From assembly GCF_902364365.1 (NCBI RefSeq), contig NZ_CABJDN010000011.1, forward strand, positions 62,001-126,000: a stretch of 64,000 bases of DNA, read 5' to 3'. Every line of letters starts with the position of its first letter. Position 1 is the first letter of the stretch. Under the pieces are notes generated by a model. That model saw only the letters and a list, made by a program, of their open reading frames with translations, was not told the DNA's origin and made no database searches. Positions 16,111 through 25,296 of the stretch are shown here, piece by piece. The DNA comes from Bacteroides intestinalis (lineage in GTDB: Bacteria > Bacteroidota > Bacteroidia > Bacteroidales > Bacteroidaceae). Both the position numbers and the translations under genes were made by a program.

Positions 16111-19100
16111 ATGGATAATAGACCTACCATAGCCGAGGTACAAGAATGGGTACTGAAGCTACACAACACGTGTGAGCAAACCATCACAAACGAAGAGCGC
16201 AAGGAACAGCATAAATATGCCGTCATGGTGCAACGCCCGCAGGACAAGAAGTTCCTGGTGAAAATGCTGGATGAATCTTCGCAGATACGTGATCGCAAAA
16301 AACTTGCCGCCCGAATTAAGACTCTGATAGACCGCTATGGAGTACCTGAATTCCTGAATAAGCGGGATACTTTCCTCTTTAAAATGTACCAAGCCTTCGG
16401 ACATCATTTCGATTTCATTGCCATACCTATTATAAAGAAACGCTTACGCATGGATACATCTAAAGTTATCCTTGATGAAGCGCGTCCCAAGTTAACCCGA
16501 CACCTGTCCGAACGTGCACAACAAAAGGTTGGACAAAATGTAAACCTACTGGGTGAAGTCGTTTTAGGCAATGGGGAAGCAGATCACCGTTACCATCATT
16601 ACCTGGAAGCATTGGAAGCTCCGGATATTAACTATATCTCCGTAAAGATATCCGGCATCTACGCCCAGACGCATGCCTTGAATTATGAAGAGAGTTTCCC
16701 GGAACTGGTGAAACGCATGTCCGCTCTTTACCAAAAAGCAATAGACTTCCCGCATACAGATGAAAACGGAGTGAAACGTGCGAAGTTTGTCAATCTGGAT
16801 ATGGAAGAATATAAAGATTCACACTTTACTTTACGCCTGTTTAAAACTGTACTAAGCAAACCGGAATTCAAAAACTATTCAGCCGGCATCGTTATACAAG
16901 CTTATCTGCCCGATGCTTATGATTTCCAGACGGAATTACTGGAATTTGCAAAGGCACGCGTGGCAAAGGGAGGTGCACCACTCAAAATGCGCCTTGTAAA
17001 AGGTTGCAATCTGGAAATGGAAACCGTGATTTCTTCCTTGCGCGGCTGGCCCACCCCCATACTTTCCACAAAAACGGAAGTAGATGCAAACTACCTGCAT
17101 ATTCTGGAACGCGCCCTGCTGCCCGAAAATGCAAAAGCGTTGCACATCGGAGTGGCTTCGCATAACCTGTTCACAATAGCCTACGCTTATCTGTTGAGCC
17201 AGAAAAACAACAGTTCAGAGTATATGACATTTGAGATGTTGGAAGGTATGGCCGACCATGTATGGCGTGCACAGTCGCAACTGGGTAATCACATCATACT
17301 ATATGCACCGGTAGTGAAAGATGAACACTTCCTGAATGCAGTCTCTTATCTGGTGCGCCGCATGGACGAAAATACAGCTCCGGATAACTTCCTCACTCAT
17401 TCATTCAATCTGAAACCGGGAACTGACACCTGGAATTTCCTGCAAAAACAGTTTGAAGAAGCATATCACAAGAAAGATAGCGTTTCTCATATTCCTACGC
17501 GCACGCAGAACAGGCTTTTACCGTATTCTCCCGTCCCCCCATCCGACGTGATGAAAAACGAACCGGATACGGATTTTGATCTGCCTCAAAACCAGGAATG
17601 GGTACGAAAGATCTTTGCCAAATGGAAAAAGTCTTCCGCCGATACTCCGGAAATCATTCCTCTGCAAATAGGAACCGAAAACATCGTCTGTGAAAAACGC
17701 CATAAGTACATGGACCGCTGCCAGAATGATGAAGTATGTATTTGCGAAATGTCGCAAGCCAATACGGAACAAATAAAGCAAATCATCGGCATTGCAGAGA
17801 AAGATCCCGCAGGTTGGCGAAACACTACCTTAGAGGAACGTCATAGAATCATGTTCGAAGCAGCCAATCGCCTGGGTGATATGCGCGGAGACCTGATAGG
17901 CAGCATGTGTGCTGTAACAGGTAAAACAGTGGTAGAAGGCGATGTGGAGGTATCCGAAGGTATCGACTACGCCCGCTTCTATACCGCAACAATGAAAAAG
18001 TTCGCCGCACAGCATGATGTGGACATCACCTCCAAAGGAACGATCCTCGTCATTTCGCCGTGGAACTTCCCATGTGCCATTCCTATCGGCGGCATTGTAG
18101 CCGGATTGGCCGGTGGCAATACCGTGATACTGAAACCCGCAACAGTAGCTGCTCCTGTAGCATGGCTATTTGCCAAGGCTTTCTGGGATGCAGGAGTGCC
18201 CAAAGAAGCATTGCAAGTCATTATCACCGACCGTGAAGCACTGAAAGAGTTGACCACAGCTCCGGCTATCAAGCATATCATCCTGACAGGAGGTACGGAT
18301 ACGGCCCAAAGCATTGCACGTACCAACCCGTCTACCCCACTTTCTGCCGAAACCGGTGGAAAAAATGCTATTATCCTTACAGCCTCGGGCGACCGTGATC
18401 ATGCCATTATGAATATCGTTGCTTCTGCTTTCGGAAATGCGGGGCAAAAGTGCTCAGCATGTTCCCTACTGCTTGTAGAACGCTCTGTATACGAAGACAA
18501 GAACTTCCAGGATAAGCTGAAGGATGCCGCCACCAGTATGAAAGTAGGCAGTGTATGGGAAGCCGGTAACGTAGTAGGCCCCATGATTACCAACCGGAAC
18601 GACAAGTTACTGCAAGCCCTTACACTGGAACCCGGCGAGTCCTGGCTGGTTCCACCTAAGTTTATTGACGAAAAGCAATACATCCTCGCCCCTACGGTGA
18701 AATGGGGAGTAAAACCGGACAGTTATTCATTCCGCACAGAATTGTTCGGTCCCATGTTAAGTGTGGCTTGTATTGACAATCTTCAACAGGGAATAGAGTT
18801 GGTGAACAGCCTGGACTACGGTTTGACTTCCGGTCTGCAAAGCCTGGATGAAAACGAACAAAAACTCTGGAAGGACTCCATTCTGGCAGGTAATCTTTAT
18901 ATCAATCGTGGTATCACAGGTGCTATTGTCAACCGCCAACCTTTCGGTGGGATGAAACTGTCTGCTTTCGGTGGTGGTGTAAAAGCAGGCGGACCGAACT
19001 ATTGCGCCTGCCTTGTGAAGATTACCGACAAACCGGAAAGTAATACGGATTATAAGCAAAGTTATCCTCATGCTTATGAAGAAGAATTTGCGCATGCACG

Positions 19101-19545
19101 GGATATCAATAAGTTATATGGCGAACAGAATGCATTCCGTTATCTGCCATTAAAGAATATGGTGCTCCGCCTTTTCCCGGGAGATAGTAACGAAGAAGCG
19201 GAAATGATTGCACTTGCTGCAAAGCTCTGCCACACACCACTGACTATCAGCTTTGACCCGAATGATGATCGCACGACTGCATTATCATCTACCGGTTGTA
19301 CACTAAAGAAAGAAACATTGGATGAATTCCTCAAAACAATGAGGACCTATGAACGCATCCGCACTTGTGGCGCTGATATTCCGATGGAAATGTATGAAGA
19401 GGCGGCTCGTAGAAACAAATACATTGCCACGGCAAAACCTGTGAAAAATGGACGTGTAGAGTTGATACATTATATTAAAGAGCAAAGCATCTCCTTCGAA
19501 TACCATCGATATGGCAGCATTCTGGATGTGCCTCCCGTAGAATAA
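16111..19545 (+). CDS. putA: Bifunctional proline dehydrogenase / L-glutamate gamma-semialdehyde dehydrogenase
   Basis: 1144 residues. The N-terminal half is the FAD-dependent proline dehydrogenase barrel (about 90-470), with VNLDMEEYKD, IQAYLPDAYDF and MRLVKGCNLEME. The C-terminal half is the aldehyde dehydrogenase (about 530-980), with SPWNFPCAIP (Asn652), AETGGKNAI (Glu747) and the catalytic Cys781 in GNAGQKCSAC. A tail of about 150 residues follows. Together they turn proline into glutamate through a channelled intermediate. No ribbon-helix-helix DNA-binding domain is seen at the N-terminus, so it does not look like a self-repressing PutA. Regulation may instead act through the leader described just upstream. 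Confidence 0.95.
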   Translation: MDNRPTIAEVQEWVLKLHNTCEQTITNEERKEQHKYAVMVQRPQDKKFLVKMLDESSQIRDRKKLAARIKTLIDRYGVPEFLNKRDTFLFKMYQAFGHHFDFIAIPIIKKRLRMDTSKVILDEARPKLTRHLSERAQQKVGQNVNLLGEVVLGNGEADHRYHHYLEALEAPDINYISVKISGIYAQTHALNYEESFPELVKRMSALYQKAIDFPHTDENGVKRAKFVNLDMEEYKDSHFTLRLFKTVLSKPEFKNYSAGIVIQAYLPDAYDFQTELLEFAKARVAKGGAPLKMRLVKGCNLEMETVISSLRGWPTPILSTKTEVDANYLHILERALLPENAKALHIGVASHNLFTIAYAYLLSQKNNSSEYMTFEMLEGMADHVWRAQSQLGNHIILYAPVVKDEHFLNAVSYLVRRMDENTAPDNFLTHSFNLKPGTDTWNFLQKQFEEAYHKKDSVSHIPTRTQNRLLPYSPVPPSDVMKNEPDTDFDLPQNQEWVRKIFAKWKKSSADTPEIIPLQIGTENIVCEKRHKYMDRCQNDEVCICEMSQANTEQIKQIIGIAEKDPAGWRNTTLEERHRIMFEAANRLGDMRGDLIGSMCAVTGKTVVEGDVEVSEGIDYARFYTATMKKFAAQHDVDITSKGTILVISPWNFPCAIPIGGIVAGLAGGNTVILKPATVAAPVAWLFAKAFWDAGVPKEALQVIITDREALKELTTAPAIKHIILTGGTDTAQSIARTNPSTPLSAETGGKNAIILTASGDRDHAIMNIVASAFGNAGQKCSACSLLLVERSVYEDKNFQDKLKDAATSMKVGSVWEAGNVVGPMITNRNDKLLQALTLEPGESWLVPPKFIDEKQYILAPTVKWGVKPDSYSFRTELFGPMLSVACIDNLQQGIELVNSLDYGLTSGLQSLDENEQKLWKDSILAGNLYINRGITGAIVNRQPFGGMKLSAFGGGVKAGGPNYCACLVKITDKPESNTDYKQSYPHAYEEEFAHARDINKLYGEQNAFRYLPLKNMVLRLFPGDSNEEAEMIALAAKLCHTPLTISFDPNDDRTTALSSTGCTLKKETLDEFLKTMRTYERIRTCGADIPMEMYEEAARRNKYIATAKPVKNGRVELIHYIKEQSISFEYHRYGSILDVPPVE

Positions 19546-19550
19546 CAATT

Positions 19551-19601
19551 AAAAAGACGTGGTCCGGCTTGCCTGTCGAAAAGCGGACAGGTCAGGCCAC
19601 G
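19551..19601 (-). terminator. Terminator of the orphan histidine kinase gene
   Basis: Interrupted stem (CGTGG with CCACG outside, CCTGTC with GACAGG inside, 19558-19601), followed on the minus strand by a T-rich run (19556-19551). It sits between convergent putA and the kinase gene. Confidence 0.7.
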
Positions 19602-19602
19602 C

Positions 19603-20808
19603 TCATTCCTCGTTCTCCACCGGCAATGGCAAAGAAACTGTAAATTCGCTATATTTTCCTTCCACACTCTCCACACTGACGTATCCTCCATGTTCACGAG
19701 CCACATTCATCACATAGTTCAGCCCCAAGCCGAAGCCGGATACTTTCTTCTTCGCATCCTCATTCCGGGTAATTACGCGTTCAAACTTATCAAATACAAT
19801 CCGTTGAGCCGCAAGCGGAATACCGATTCCATTATCCCGCACCTTGATCTGAGTATACTGCCCGGAAAGGCAGGAAGTAATCTGTATATCTATCGTATCC
19901 TTAGAGTATTTCACAGCATTGTCTATCAGGTTACTTAAAGCCTCTTTCAGATATTCTTCATCAGCACAGACTCCCTCTTCCTGTAAATCCACCTGAAATG
20001 TAATAGGCTTTTCTGCCTTAGCAGTGAACGTGTGTACCAACTCATCCACCATAGGATGAAGTTGAATCCAGTTCTTGTCCAGCAATAATTGTCCATGTTC
20101 CAACTTAGAGATAGTCAGTACTTTATTGGCAAGTGCAAGCAAATGCTGAGCCTCCGCCTCCAGTATGTCGAAATGTTTTTCTTTCTTCTCAGGTTTATCA
20201 TCTACTTTTCCACTACGAAGCACTTTGAGGCCAATCAGAATGGAACTGATCGGATTCTTCATGTCATGAACCATAGCATAAGAGAAATCCTCACGCATTC
20301 GTGCCAGTTCGTCTTGCCGACGAATAATATCCACCTGCTTACGTATGGCAAATAATAGAAGTCCTAAAGCCACTATGGTTCCGAAGAACATATAAAGCAG
20401 CTTGCCGATGAACCCCGCACGAAGATTCTGGATGTAAGCATGTACTCCTTGAGTATCATTCACAGGGCACACGAAAGTATAGTGCTGTTCCAATAGCTTC
20501 CGATAATCAGAAAAATACCGTAAATCCTGTTTCAATACGATGGAATCACTGTGTAAAGATACTGTATCCAAACGGAACTTGATCCGCTTCAAATTCACTT
20601 CATCCAGTTCATGACGGAAAAAGGTAGCCAAATCCTTAGTTCGTCCGGCTTCAAATGCATCCGTCGCACGGCCGTAAGCTTCGTGAATATTACGTATCAC
20701 TTGCTGCCGGTTCAGTCCGAAACTTCGTCCCACCCAATTTCCAAGTAAGTACAGAACAGCAGCAGTTGCAGTTATTGTAAGGAGTATATAATACGACTTT
20801 TTCATCAA
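19603..20808 (-). CDS. Sensor histidine kinase, no adjacent response regulator
   Basis: 401 residues. Two membrane helices (about 5-24 and 133-155) frame a periplasmic sensor of roughly 105 residues with no domain I recognise. The kinase core follows: H box DFSYAMVHDMKNP with His181, N box SNLIDNAVKYSKD, G boxes DNGIGIP and GFGLGLNY. It would autophosphorylate His181 and pass phosphate to a response regulator, but none is encoded next to it: putA and a DUF3267 gene flank it. It is closely similar, motif by motif, to the kinase at 63217-64000, which does have a regulator. The cognate regulator of this one is unknown. Confidence 0.9.
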   Translation of the reverse strand: MMKKSYYILLTITATAAVLYLLGNWVGRSFGLNRQQVIRNIHEAYGRATDAFEAGRTKDLATFFRHELDEVNLKRIKFRLDTVSLHSDSIVLKQDLRYFSDYRKLLEQHYTFVCPVNDTQGVHAYIQNLRAGFIGKLLYMFFGTIVALGLLLFAIRKQVDIIRRQDELARMREDFSYAMVHDMKNPISSILIGLKVLRSGKVDDKPEKKEKHFDILEAEAQHLLALANKVLTISKLEHGQLLLDKNWIQLHPMVDELVHTFTAKAEKPITFQVDLQEEGVCADEEYLKEALSNLIDNAVKYSKDTIDIQITSCLSGQYTQIKVRDNGIGIPLAAQRIVFDKFERVITRNEDAKKKVSGFGLGLNYVMNVAREHGGYVSVESVEGKYSEFTVSLPLPVENEE

Positions 20809-20825
20809 GCATTCTATATTTCAGG

Positions 20826-20833
20826 CAAATATA
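20826..20833 (-). promoter_or_regulatory. -7 box of the orphan kinase gene
   Basis: The minus strand reads TATATTTG, about 18 bases before the kinase ATG. Confidence 0.6.
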
Positions 20834-20903
20834 GATAAACTTTTCTTTTCATCTTAACATAAAGATAACATTCTGATAACCTAAATTAATTTCATACTCT
20901 TGT

Positions 20904-20911
20904 TATCTTTG
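20904..20911 (+). promoter_or_regulatory. -7 box of the DUF3267 gene
   Basis: TATCTTTG, 28 bases before the ATG at 20939. Confidence 0.6.
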
Positions 20912-20938
20912 CAGCGTAGAAATCAGTAAAAAGAAATT

Positions 20939-21547
20939 ATGGAAAAAAAAGAAGCAAATAAGGAACCATTCAATCGCCCGGATGGAGTGGAAGTGAAACT
21001 CACGGCAAAGTCTATCAACATAAAAGGATTTCTGTTTTTTTTCATTCTGTTCCTGACAGGCAGCTATCTGTTTGTTTATGTATGGGATGAACCTTCATCC
21101 TATAGTGCCGGTCGTTTATTGGGTACCGCTGTAAAAGGAATCAGTAGTCCCCAAGTTATGCTTTGCATATTTTTACTCCTCGTGTTTTATATACTAATCC
21201 AGGCAGGGATTCTTTACTGGTTTAGCGGAAAGGACAAAAAGCTCCTACACTGGCATTTTGACTGGACTGGAGTAGGATTTTCTCTGACTCGTCCTATTCC
21301 ATTGAAGTTCTATCGGGTATCCTTATTATTACCGGGCATCTTATTGGGAATGATGCCTGCAATCCATGGATTCTGTACAGGAGAAGCCAACATATTCTTT
21401 TTGGGATTATTCGGTATTCTGGGTGGTACGGGAGATTTTCTTTTTTGGTACAGCCTTCGTGCCTTTGATGATGAAGACCTGCTACTGGCCGGCAAAAAAG
21501 CTTTTCAGGCCACTATGATAAAGCGCAATTACGGAAAGAATGACTAA
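20939..21547 (+). CDS. DUF3267-like membrane protein lacking the zincin motif
   Basis: 202 residues with about four membrane helices (about 31-49, 72-95, 128-147, 153-172). The layout follows DUF3267 putative zinc metallopeptidases: an early helix that normally carries HExxH, a soluble strand region, then a helix pair ending in a GGxGDFLxxxxLR element, seen here as GGTGDFLFWYSLRAF. At the HExxH place this protein has QAGIL (Gln88 to Leu92), so both zinc histidines and the catalytic glutamate are missing. It is probably not a protease. The gene is monocistronic. The family call rests on the pattern only and is moderately sure. Confidence 0.65.
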   Translation: MEKKEANKEPFNRPDGVEVKLTAKSINIKGFLFFFILFLTGSYLFVYVWDEPSSYSAGRLLGTAVKGISSPQVMLCIFLLLVFYILIQAGILYWFSGKDKKLLHWHFDWTGVGFSLTRPIPLKFYRVSLLLPGILLGMMPAIHGFCTGEANIFFLGLFGILGGTGDFLFWYSLRAFDDEDLLLAGKKAFQATMIKRNYGKND

Positions 21548-21571
21548 AATTCTTCTCCCAATGTATAACAA

Positions 21572-21610
21572 AAAAGTTCCCTCATACCCAAAAGAGTAGA
21601 GAGAACTTTT
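21572..21610. terminator. Bidirectional terminator after the DUF3267 gene
   Basis: Arms AAAAGTTCCCTC (21572-21583) and GAGAGAACTTTT (21599-21610) with one mismatch, between convergent genes, with A and T runs on either side. Confidence 0.75.
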
Positions 21611-21663
21611 AATTGTTGGAGAGAAAGACTTATTCAACCTCCATTGTCAATCTATTAACATTT

Positions 21664-24600
21664 TTATTTAAGGACTTTAATCATTTGTTCTCCACTGGCA
21701 AGTACACCTCGTACAACATATACTCCAGCCGGCAAGTCCGACATATCTACAAACTCAACATTCATAACTTGCTTTATCAGAGTACCACTAACAGAGTAGA
21801 TATAAGCAGTTCCCACCTCTGGTAATACTACTTTCTGAAGTTGGCTGTCATAATATGCTTTCGCACTGCCATCTTCTACTTTATCAATACCTGTCGGTAC
21901 ACCTACAATTACAGCATTAGATGCAGCCGTTTCTACACCGCCAACTACCGCAGTTACTGTATATGAGCCGTCTGCTGCATTTTCAACTGTATAATTGGTA
22001 GCTTGAATCCCTTCTTTCAAGAGTGTACCGTCAATGTAAAGATTATAAGTTGTAGCAGGTTCTTCTGCACGGGTAACAGCTTGCTTATCGGCATCCTGCA
22101 GAACTGCGGAAATTCGCCAGTTGTAATCTAAATCCTTATTCATAGACTTCAACGTTCTCCAAGTTGTTCCATCAGTAGTAATCAGATTGCCTTTTCCATC
22201 TACTGCCGGTCCTTCATCTGTCATATTGGGCTTCACTCCATTAATGTGACTAACATAATATCCTACACAAACTTCATGACCAGCTGGAATTACTACCGGT
22301 TTATCCAAACGAACAACATTTTCTCCTGCTACCAGAGTCTTCACATCAACTTCTTGTTCATAAACTAAGTTACGATCATAAAAGACAGCTATGGCAGAAG
22401 TCTGCAAATAAACATCACTCAAACTATATTTAATGTGAGTTATATATTTACCTACCTGATCAACCAAATCATCAGCATCATAAGCAATTACAAAGTATCC
22501 ATATACCCCGCTACTCCTAGTCAATCCAATTGCTTTACTACCGGATGTCTTATCTTGATAGTTCATTTCATTAGCAGCTTCAGGCGATTGCCATGTCAAA
22601 GTCAGATTCTTATTCTCCAATGTACCACTCAAACCGTAAGGAGCAGGTGCAAGATTAGGTTGCTTGTATTCAACAGTATAAGTATCAGAAAGAGCAGATT
22701 CCCATCCATTTGTATAAACAGCGGATACAGCATATTCATACTTACCGTAGTTCAACGTTGCAGTATACTCCGGATTTTCTGTTTCAGTAGCCAATGAACC
22801 GTTGCAATAAACACGGAAGTTCTTTATAGTAGGCTTATTATCAGTTGCACGAGTTGCAACAACACCATTTACTCCAAAGGCTGTTGCCGATTTCAAATCA
22901 GAAAATGATCTGCCTGACATACTTTCAAGTGGAACCATTTGATTATTAACAGGTGCTGTCTTCCTAAGTGTAGTCGTAGCAGCCTTTTGTGAACCTTTCA
23001 AACGCACCTGTGCTCCTACTACAAAGTTACTATTAAATTCTGCATCGATCCGGCTGTAAGCAACCCAAGTTGTTCCATCCAAACTAAGCATATCGCCTCC
23101 TGTTACACGTGGACCGGCATCAGCAGCAATAGGTTCTTTTCCATCAGCAAACAGAGCAAAGTATCCCACATAAATAGAACTTCCTACAGGTACAGCTACC
23201 GGCTCATCGAATGCAACACTAAACATTTCACCTGTTTTGATAGAAGTAGCAGTCTTAGAAGCTAAGATTTTCTTATTGGCAGAGCACAGCACAACTTTCA
23301 GTTCCTTAACATCATCCGTTAAGTACAGATTAACACCTGTTATCTCATAATCTGCATAAAGAGCCAACTCTTCTTTGGTAAATTGTGCTCCGACATAAAG
23401 ATCCACATCTTTTCCATCATTGGTCATCCCCCATTTATATTTGGGTTCACCATAATGTTTCAATTCCATAGGCAAATCTGTATATACATCCCATTTCAAA
23501 GACAACTTTCCTTTATCAAAATCAGTTTCAGTAAATGTAGGACGTACATATTCAGCCGGCAATTCAACCATAGCTGTAGCAGAAGCAGAAGCCTTTGAAG
23601 AAAGGCCATCTACATAATTTGCCACAACTGTATAAGTATATGTACCTGGAGCTAATTCCTCCGTATAAGTTAAACCTGTTATTCCGGATTTGACTTCCAC
23701 GCCATCACGATATACGGTATAGTCTTTCACTACCGGAGTCTTAATCTCACTCTGAGCTTCCACATCAGCACTTAGCATCCAGTTTGCATTAGCTGCTGCC
23801 TCAATATTAGTCCAACTGGGAACTGTAGTATCAAAATCAGGTTTTGCCGTAGAAGTTGAAATAAAACATGCACCGGAAATAGCCGGTCCACTATCCAGCA
23901 ATCCAGGGAAAAGATCTGCTGCATGAACCACATAATAACCATAAGACAATTCTGCGCTCGGATCAATAACGTACGGAGTTGTTAAAGCTATTTTAGCCCA
24001 TTTATGCACTTCCAATGCAGCAATTTCTTCAGCTGGTACCTGCTGAGAATATACAATTTTACTATTCTCAAGAATTACCAAACGCATTTCCGTTACTGCG
24101 GAATTCAGCATAACATTAATGGCTGTAATTTTATGATCAGCATAAGAAGCCAATTCATCACTGGAAAATGCATTTACTGCCCATATTTTACGCACTGTAC
24201 CGGAAGTTCCTCCCATGGCCTTGCCTTTTTCCCCATTACTCCAAGTCAATGTTTTATCAGCAAGAATCGGAGATTTCCAATTCAATGTCGCATTCAAGCC
24301 ATTAACGACAGTTCTTACATCTACTGCAATCGGACGGGCATCCTCTACAGAAGTATTAGTCAATGATAAAGGGAATGACTTTTCTTCCTTGTCACCATAA
24401 ACAGCCGACACACAGTAGTCATAAGTACCCTTAGGTTCGTCTTTCAACAAGGTAGCTTTTTCCGTCAGCAAAGCTGTATTTACTTTGGTATCGCCACGAT
24501 ATACATTATATCCGTCAGGTTCTCCTGCAGCAGGTATATCAATATGAGCAGATACCAGGAAATTACCTTTCACCACGTTTTTCCAATTCTTTCCATCATA

Positions 24601-25152
24601 CGAATATAAGTCACCCTTGCCCGTAACACCTGGTACGCGGTCCATAATGCCAACAAAAGTAAGATTCGTACCATGAACAAATTTAGCTGCTACAGTCAAT
24701 TCTACATCGTCACGCACAGTATAAGGTTCGTCCAACTTGATAGTCTGCATTTCTTTCAGTTTCAGATTCTCAAGATTCACCTTCTGTTCACGTACCACTT
24801 TATCATTCTCATACAGTAAAAGGCTAACCTCAAGCACTGCACTGTAATTGCAAAATGAGATAGCATCAATTACTGAACCTTTATATTCTTTAAGATCGTT
24901 TTTATCAAAACGGTTAGCAATATAAAGAACAGGAATCTCCCCATTCAAGCTTACTCCGCTCACACCGTTATAAGGTGTATCATTATGCCATTGCATTGTT
25001 TTAGCCTCGGCTGGACTTTTCCAATTCAATGATACACTTGCAACCTGACTTTCTCCTCTTAAAGTATGAGGAGCCCCCGTCTGCGCCATAGCAAAGTTGT
25101 AACCCAACAATGCAGTCAGCAGAAAAAACATTTTAAAAGTAATATTTCCCAT
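21664..25152 (-). CDS. Large secreted or surface protein with four repeated modules and a C-terminal sorting-like domain
   Basis: 1162 residues from the ATG at 25152 (a TTG two codons earlier is less likely). A signal peptide runs to about MAQ at 22-24. Four related modules of about 240-300 residues begin near residues 43, 287, 551 and 851 with L-x-W-x-S-P-like starts (SLNWKSP, TLNWKSP, SLKWDVYTD, TLTWQSP). Each has a jelly-roll-like part holding a GDLYSYDGKNW or NLITTDGTTW type segment, and most end in a YxVYRDGxxV fibronectin-III-like part. This resembles the cleaved-adhesin modules of Porphyromonas haemagglutinins, but the match is by eye. The last 65 or so residues (YIYSVSGTLIKQV, LPAGVYVVRG) look like a type IX secretion C-terminal domain. 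It is divergent from the TPR/HTH regulator. Confidence 0.75.
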   Translation of the reverse strand: MGNITFKMFFLLTALLGYNFAMAQTGAPHTLRGESQVASVSLNWKSPAEAKTMQWHNDTPYNGVSGVSLNGEIPVLYIANRFDKNDLKEYKGSVIDAISFCNYSAVLEVSLLLYENDKVVREQKVNLENLKLKEMQTIKLDEPYTVRDDVELTVAAKFVHGTNLTFVGIMDRVPGVTGKGDLYSYDGKNWKNVVKGNFLVSAHIDIPAAGEPDGYNVYRGDTKVNTALLTEKATLLKDEPKGTYDYCVSAVYGDKEEKSFPLSLTNTSVEDARPIAVDVRTVVNGLNATLNWKSPILADKTLTWSNGEKGKAMGGTSGTVRKIWAVNAFSSDELASYADHKITAINVMLNSAVTEMRLVILENSKIVYSQQVPAEEIAALEVHKWAKIALTTPYVIDPSAELSYGYYVVHAADLFPGLLDSGPAISGACFISTSTAKPDFDTTVPSWTNIEAAANANWMLSADVEAQSEIKTPVVKDYTVYRDGVEVKSGITGLTYTEELAPGTYTYTVVANYVDGLSSKASASATAMVELPAEYVRPTFTETDFDKGKLSLKWDVYTDLPMELKHYGEPKYKWGMTNDGKDVDLYVGAQFTKEELALYADYEITGVNLYLTDDVKELKVVLCSANKKILASKTATSIKTGEMFSVAFDEPVAVPVGSSIYVGYFALFADGKEPIAADAGPRVTGGDMLSLDGTTWVAYSRIDAEFNSNFVVGAQVRLKGSQKAATTTLRKTAPVNNQMVPLESMSGRSFSDLKSATAFGVNGVVATRATDNKPTIKNFRVYCNGSLATETENPEYTATLNYGKYEYAVSAVYTNGWESALSDTYTVEYKQPNLAPAPYGLSGTLENKNLTLTWQSPEAANEMNYQDKTSGSKAIGLTRSSGVYGYFVIAYDADDLVDQVGKYITHIKYSLSDVYLQTSAIAVFYDRNLVYEQEVDVKTLVAGENVVRLDKPVVIPAGHEVCVGYYVSHINGVKPNMTDEGPAVDGKGNLITTDGTTWRTLKSMNKDLDYNWRISAVLQDADKQAVTRAEEPATTYNLYIDGTLLKEGIQATNYTVENAADGSYTVTAVVGGVETAASNAVIVGVPTGIDKVEDGSAKAYYDSQLQKVVLPEVGTAYIYSVSGTLIKQVMNVEFVDMSDLPAGVYVVRGVLASGEQMIKVLK

Positions 25153-25212
25153 AAGCAATCATTTTATTCCCAAAGAGAGAATACTCCTTTGAGATCGTTA
25201 AACAATAATAGG

Positions 25213-25220
25213 CAAAATTA
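25213..25220 (-). promoter_or_regulatory. -7 box of the repeat-protein gene
   Basis: The minus strand reads TAATTTTG, about 60 bases before the ATG at 25152, in the gap shared with the divergent regulator. Confidence 0.55.
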
Positions 25221-25284
25221 ATGGAAGCCCCCATTTCATCGAAAAAAACCGAATAGACAAATGATGTACAAAACCCTTTTTTGT

Positions 25285-25292
25285 TATCTTTG
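25285..25292 (+). promoter_or_regulatory. -7 box of the TPR/HTH regulator gene
   Basis: TATCTTTG ends five bases before the ATG at 25297, so the transcript would be leaderless or nearly so. This also rules out an upstream in-frame ATG at 25261 for this promoter. Confidence 0.55.
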
Positions 25293-25296
25293 TAGC

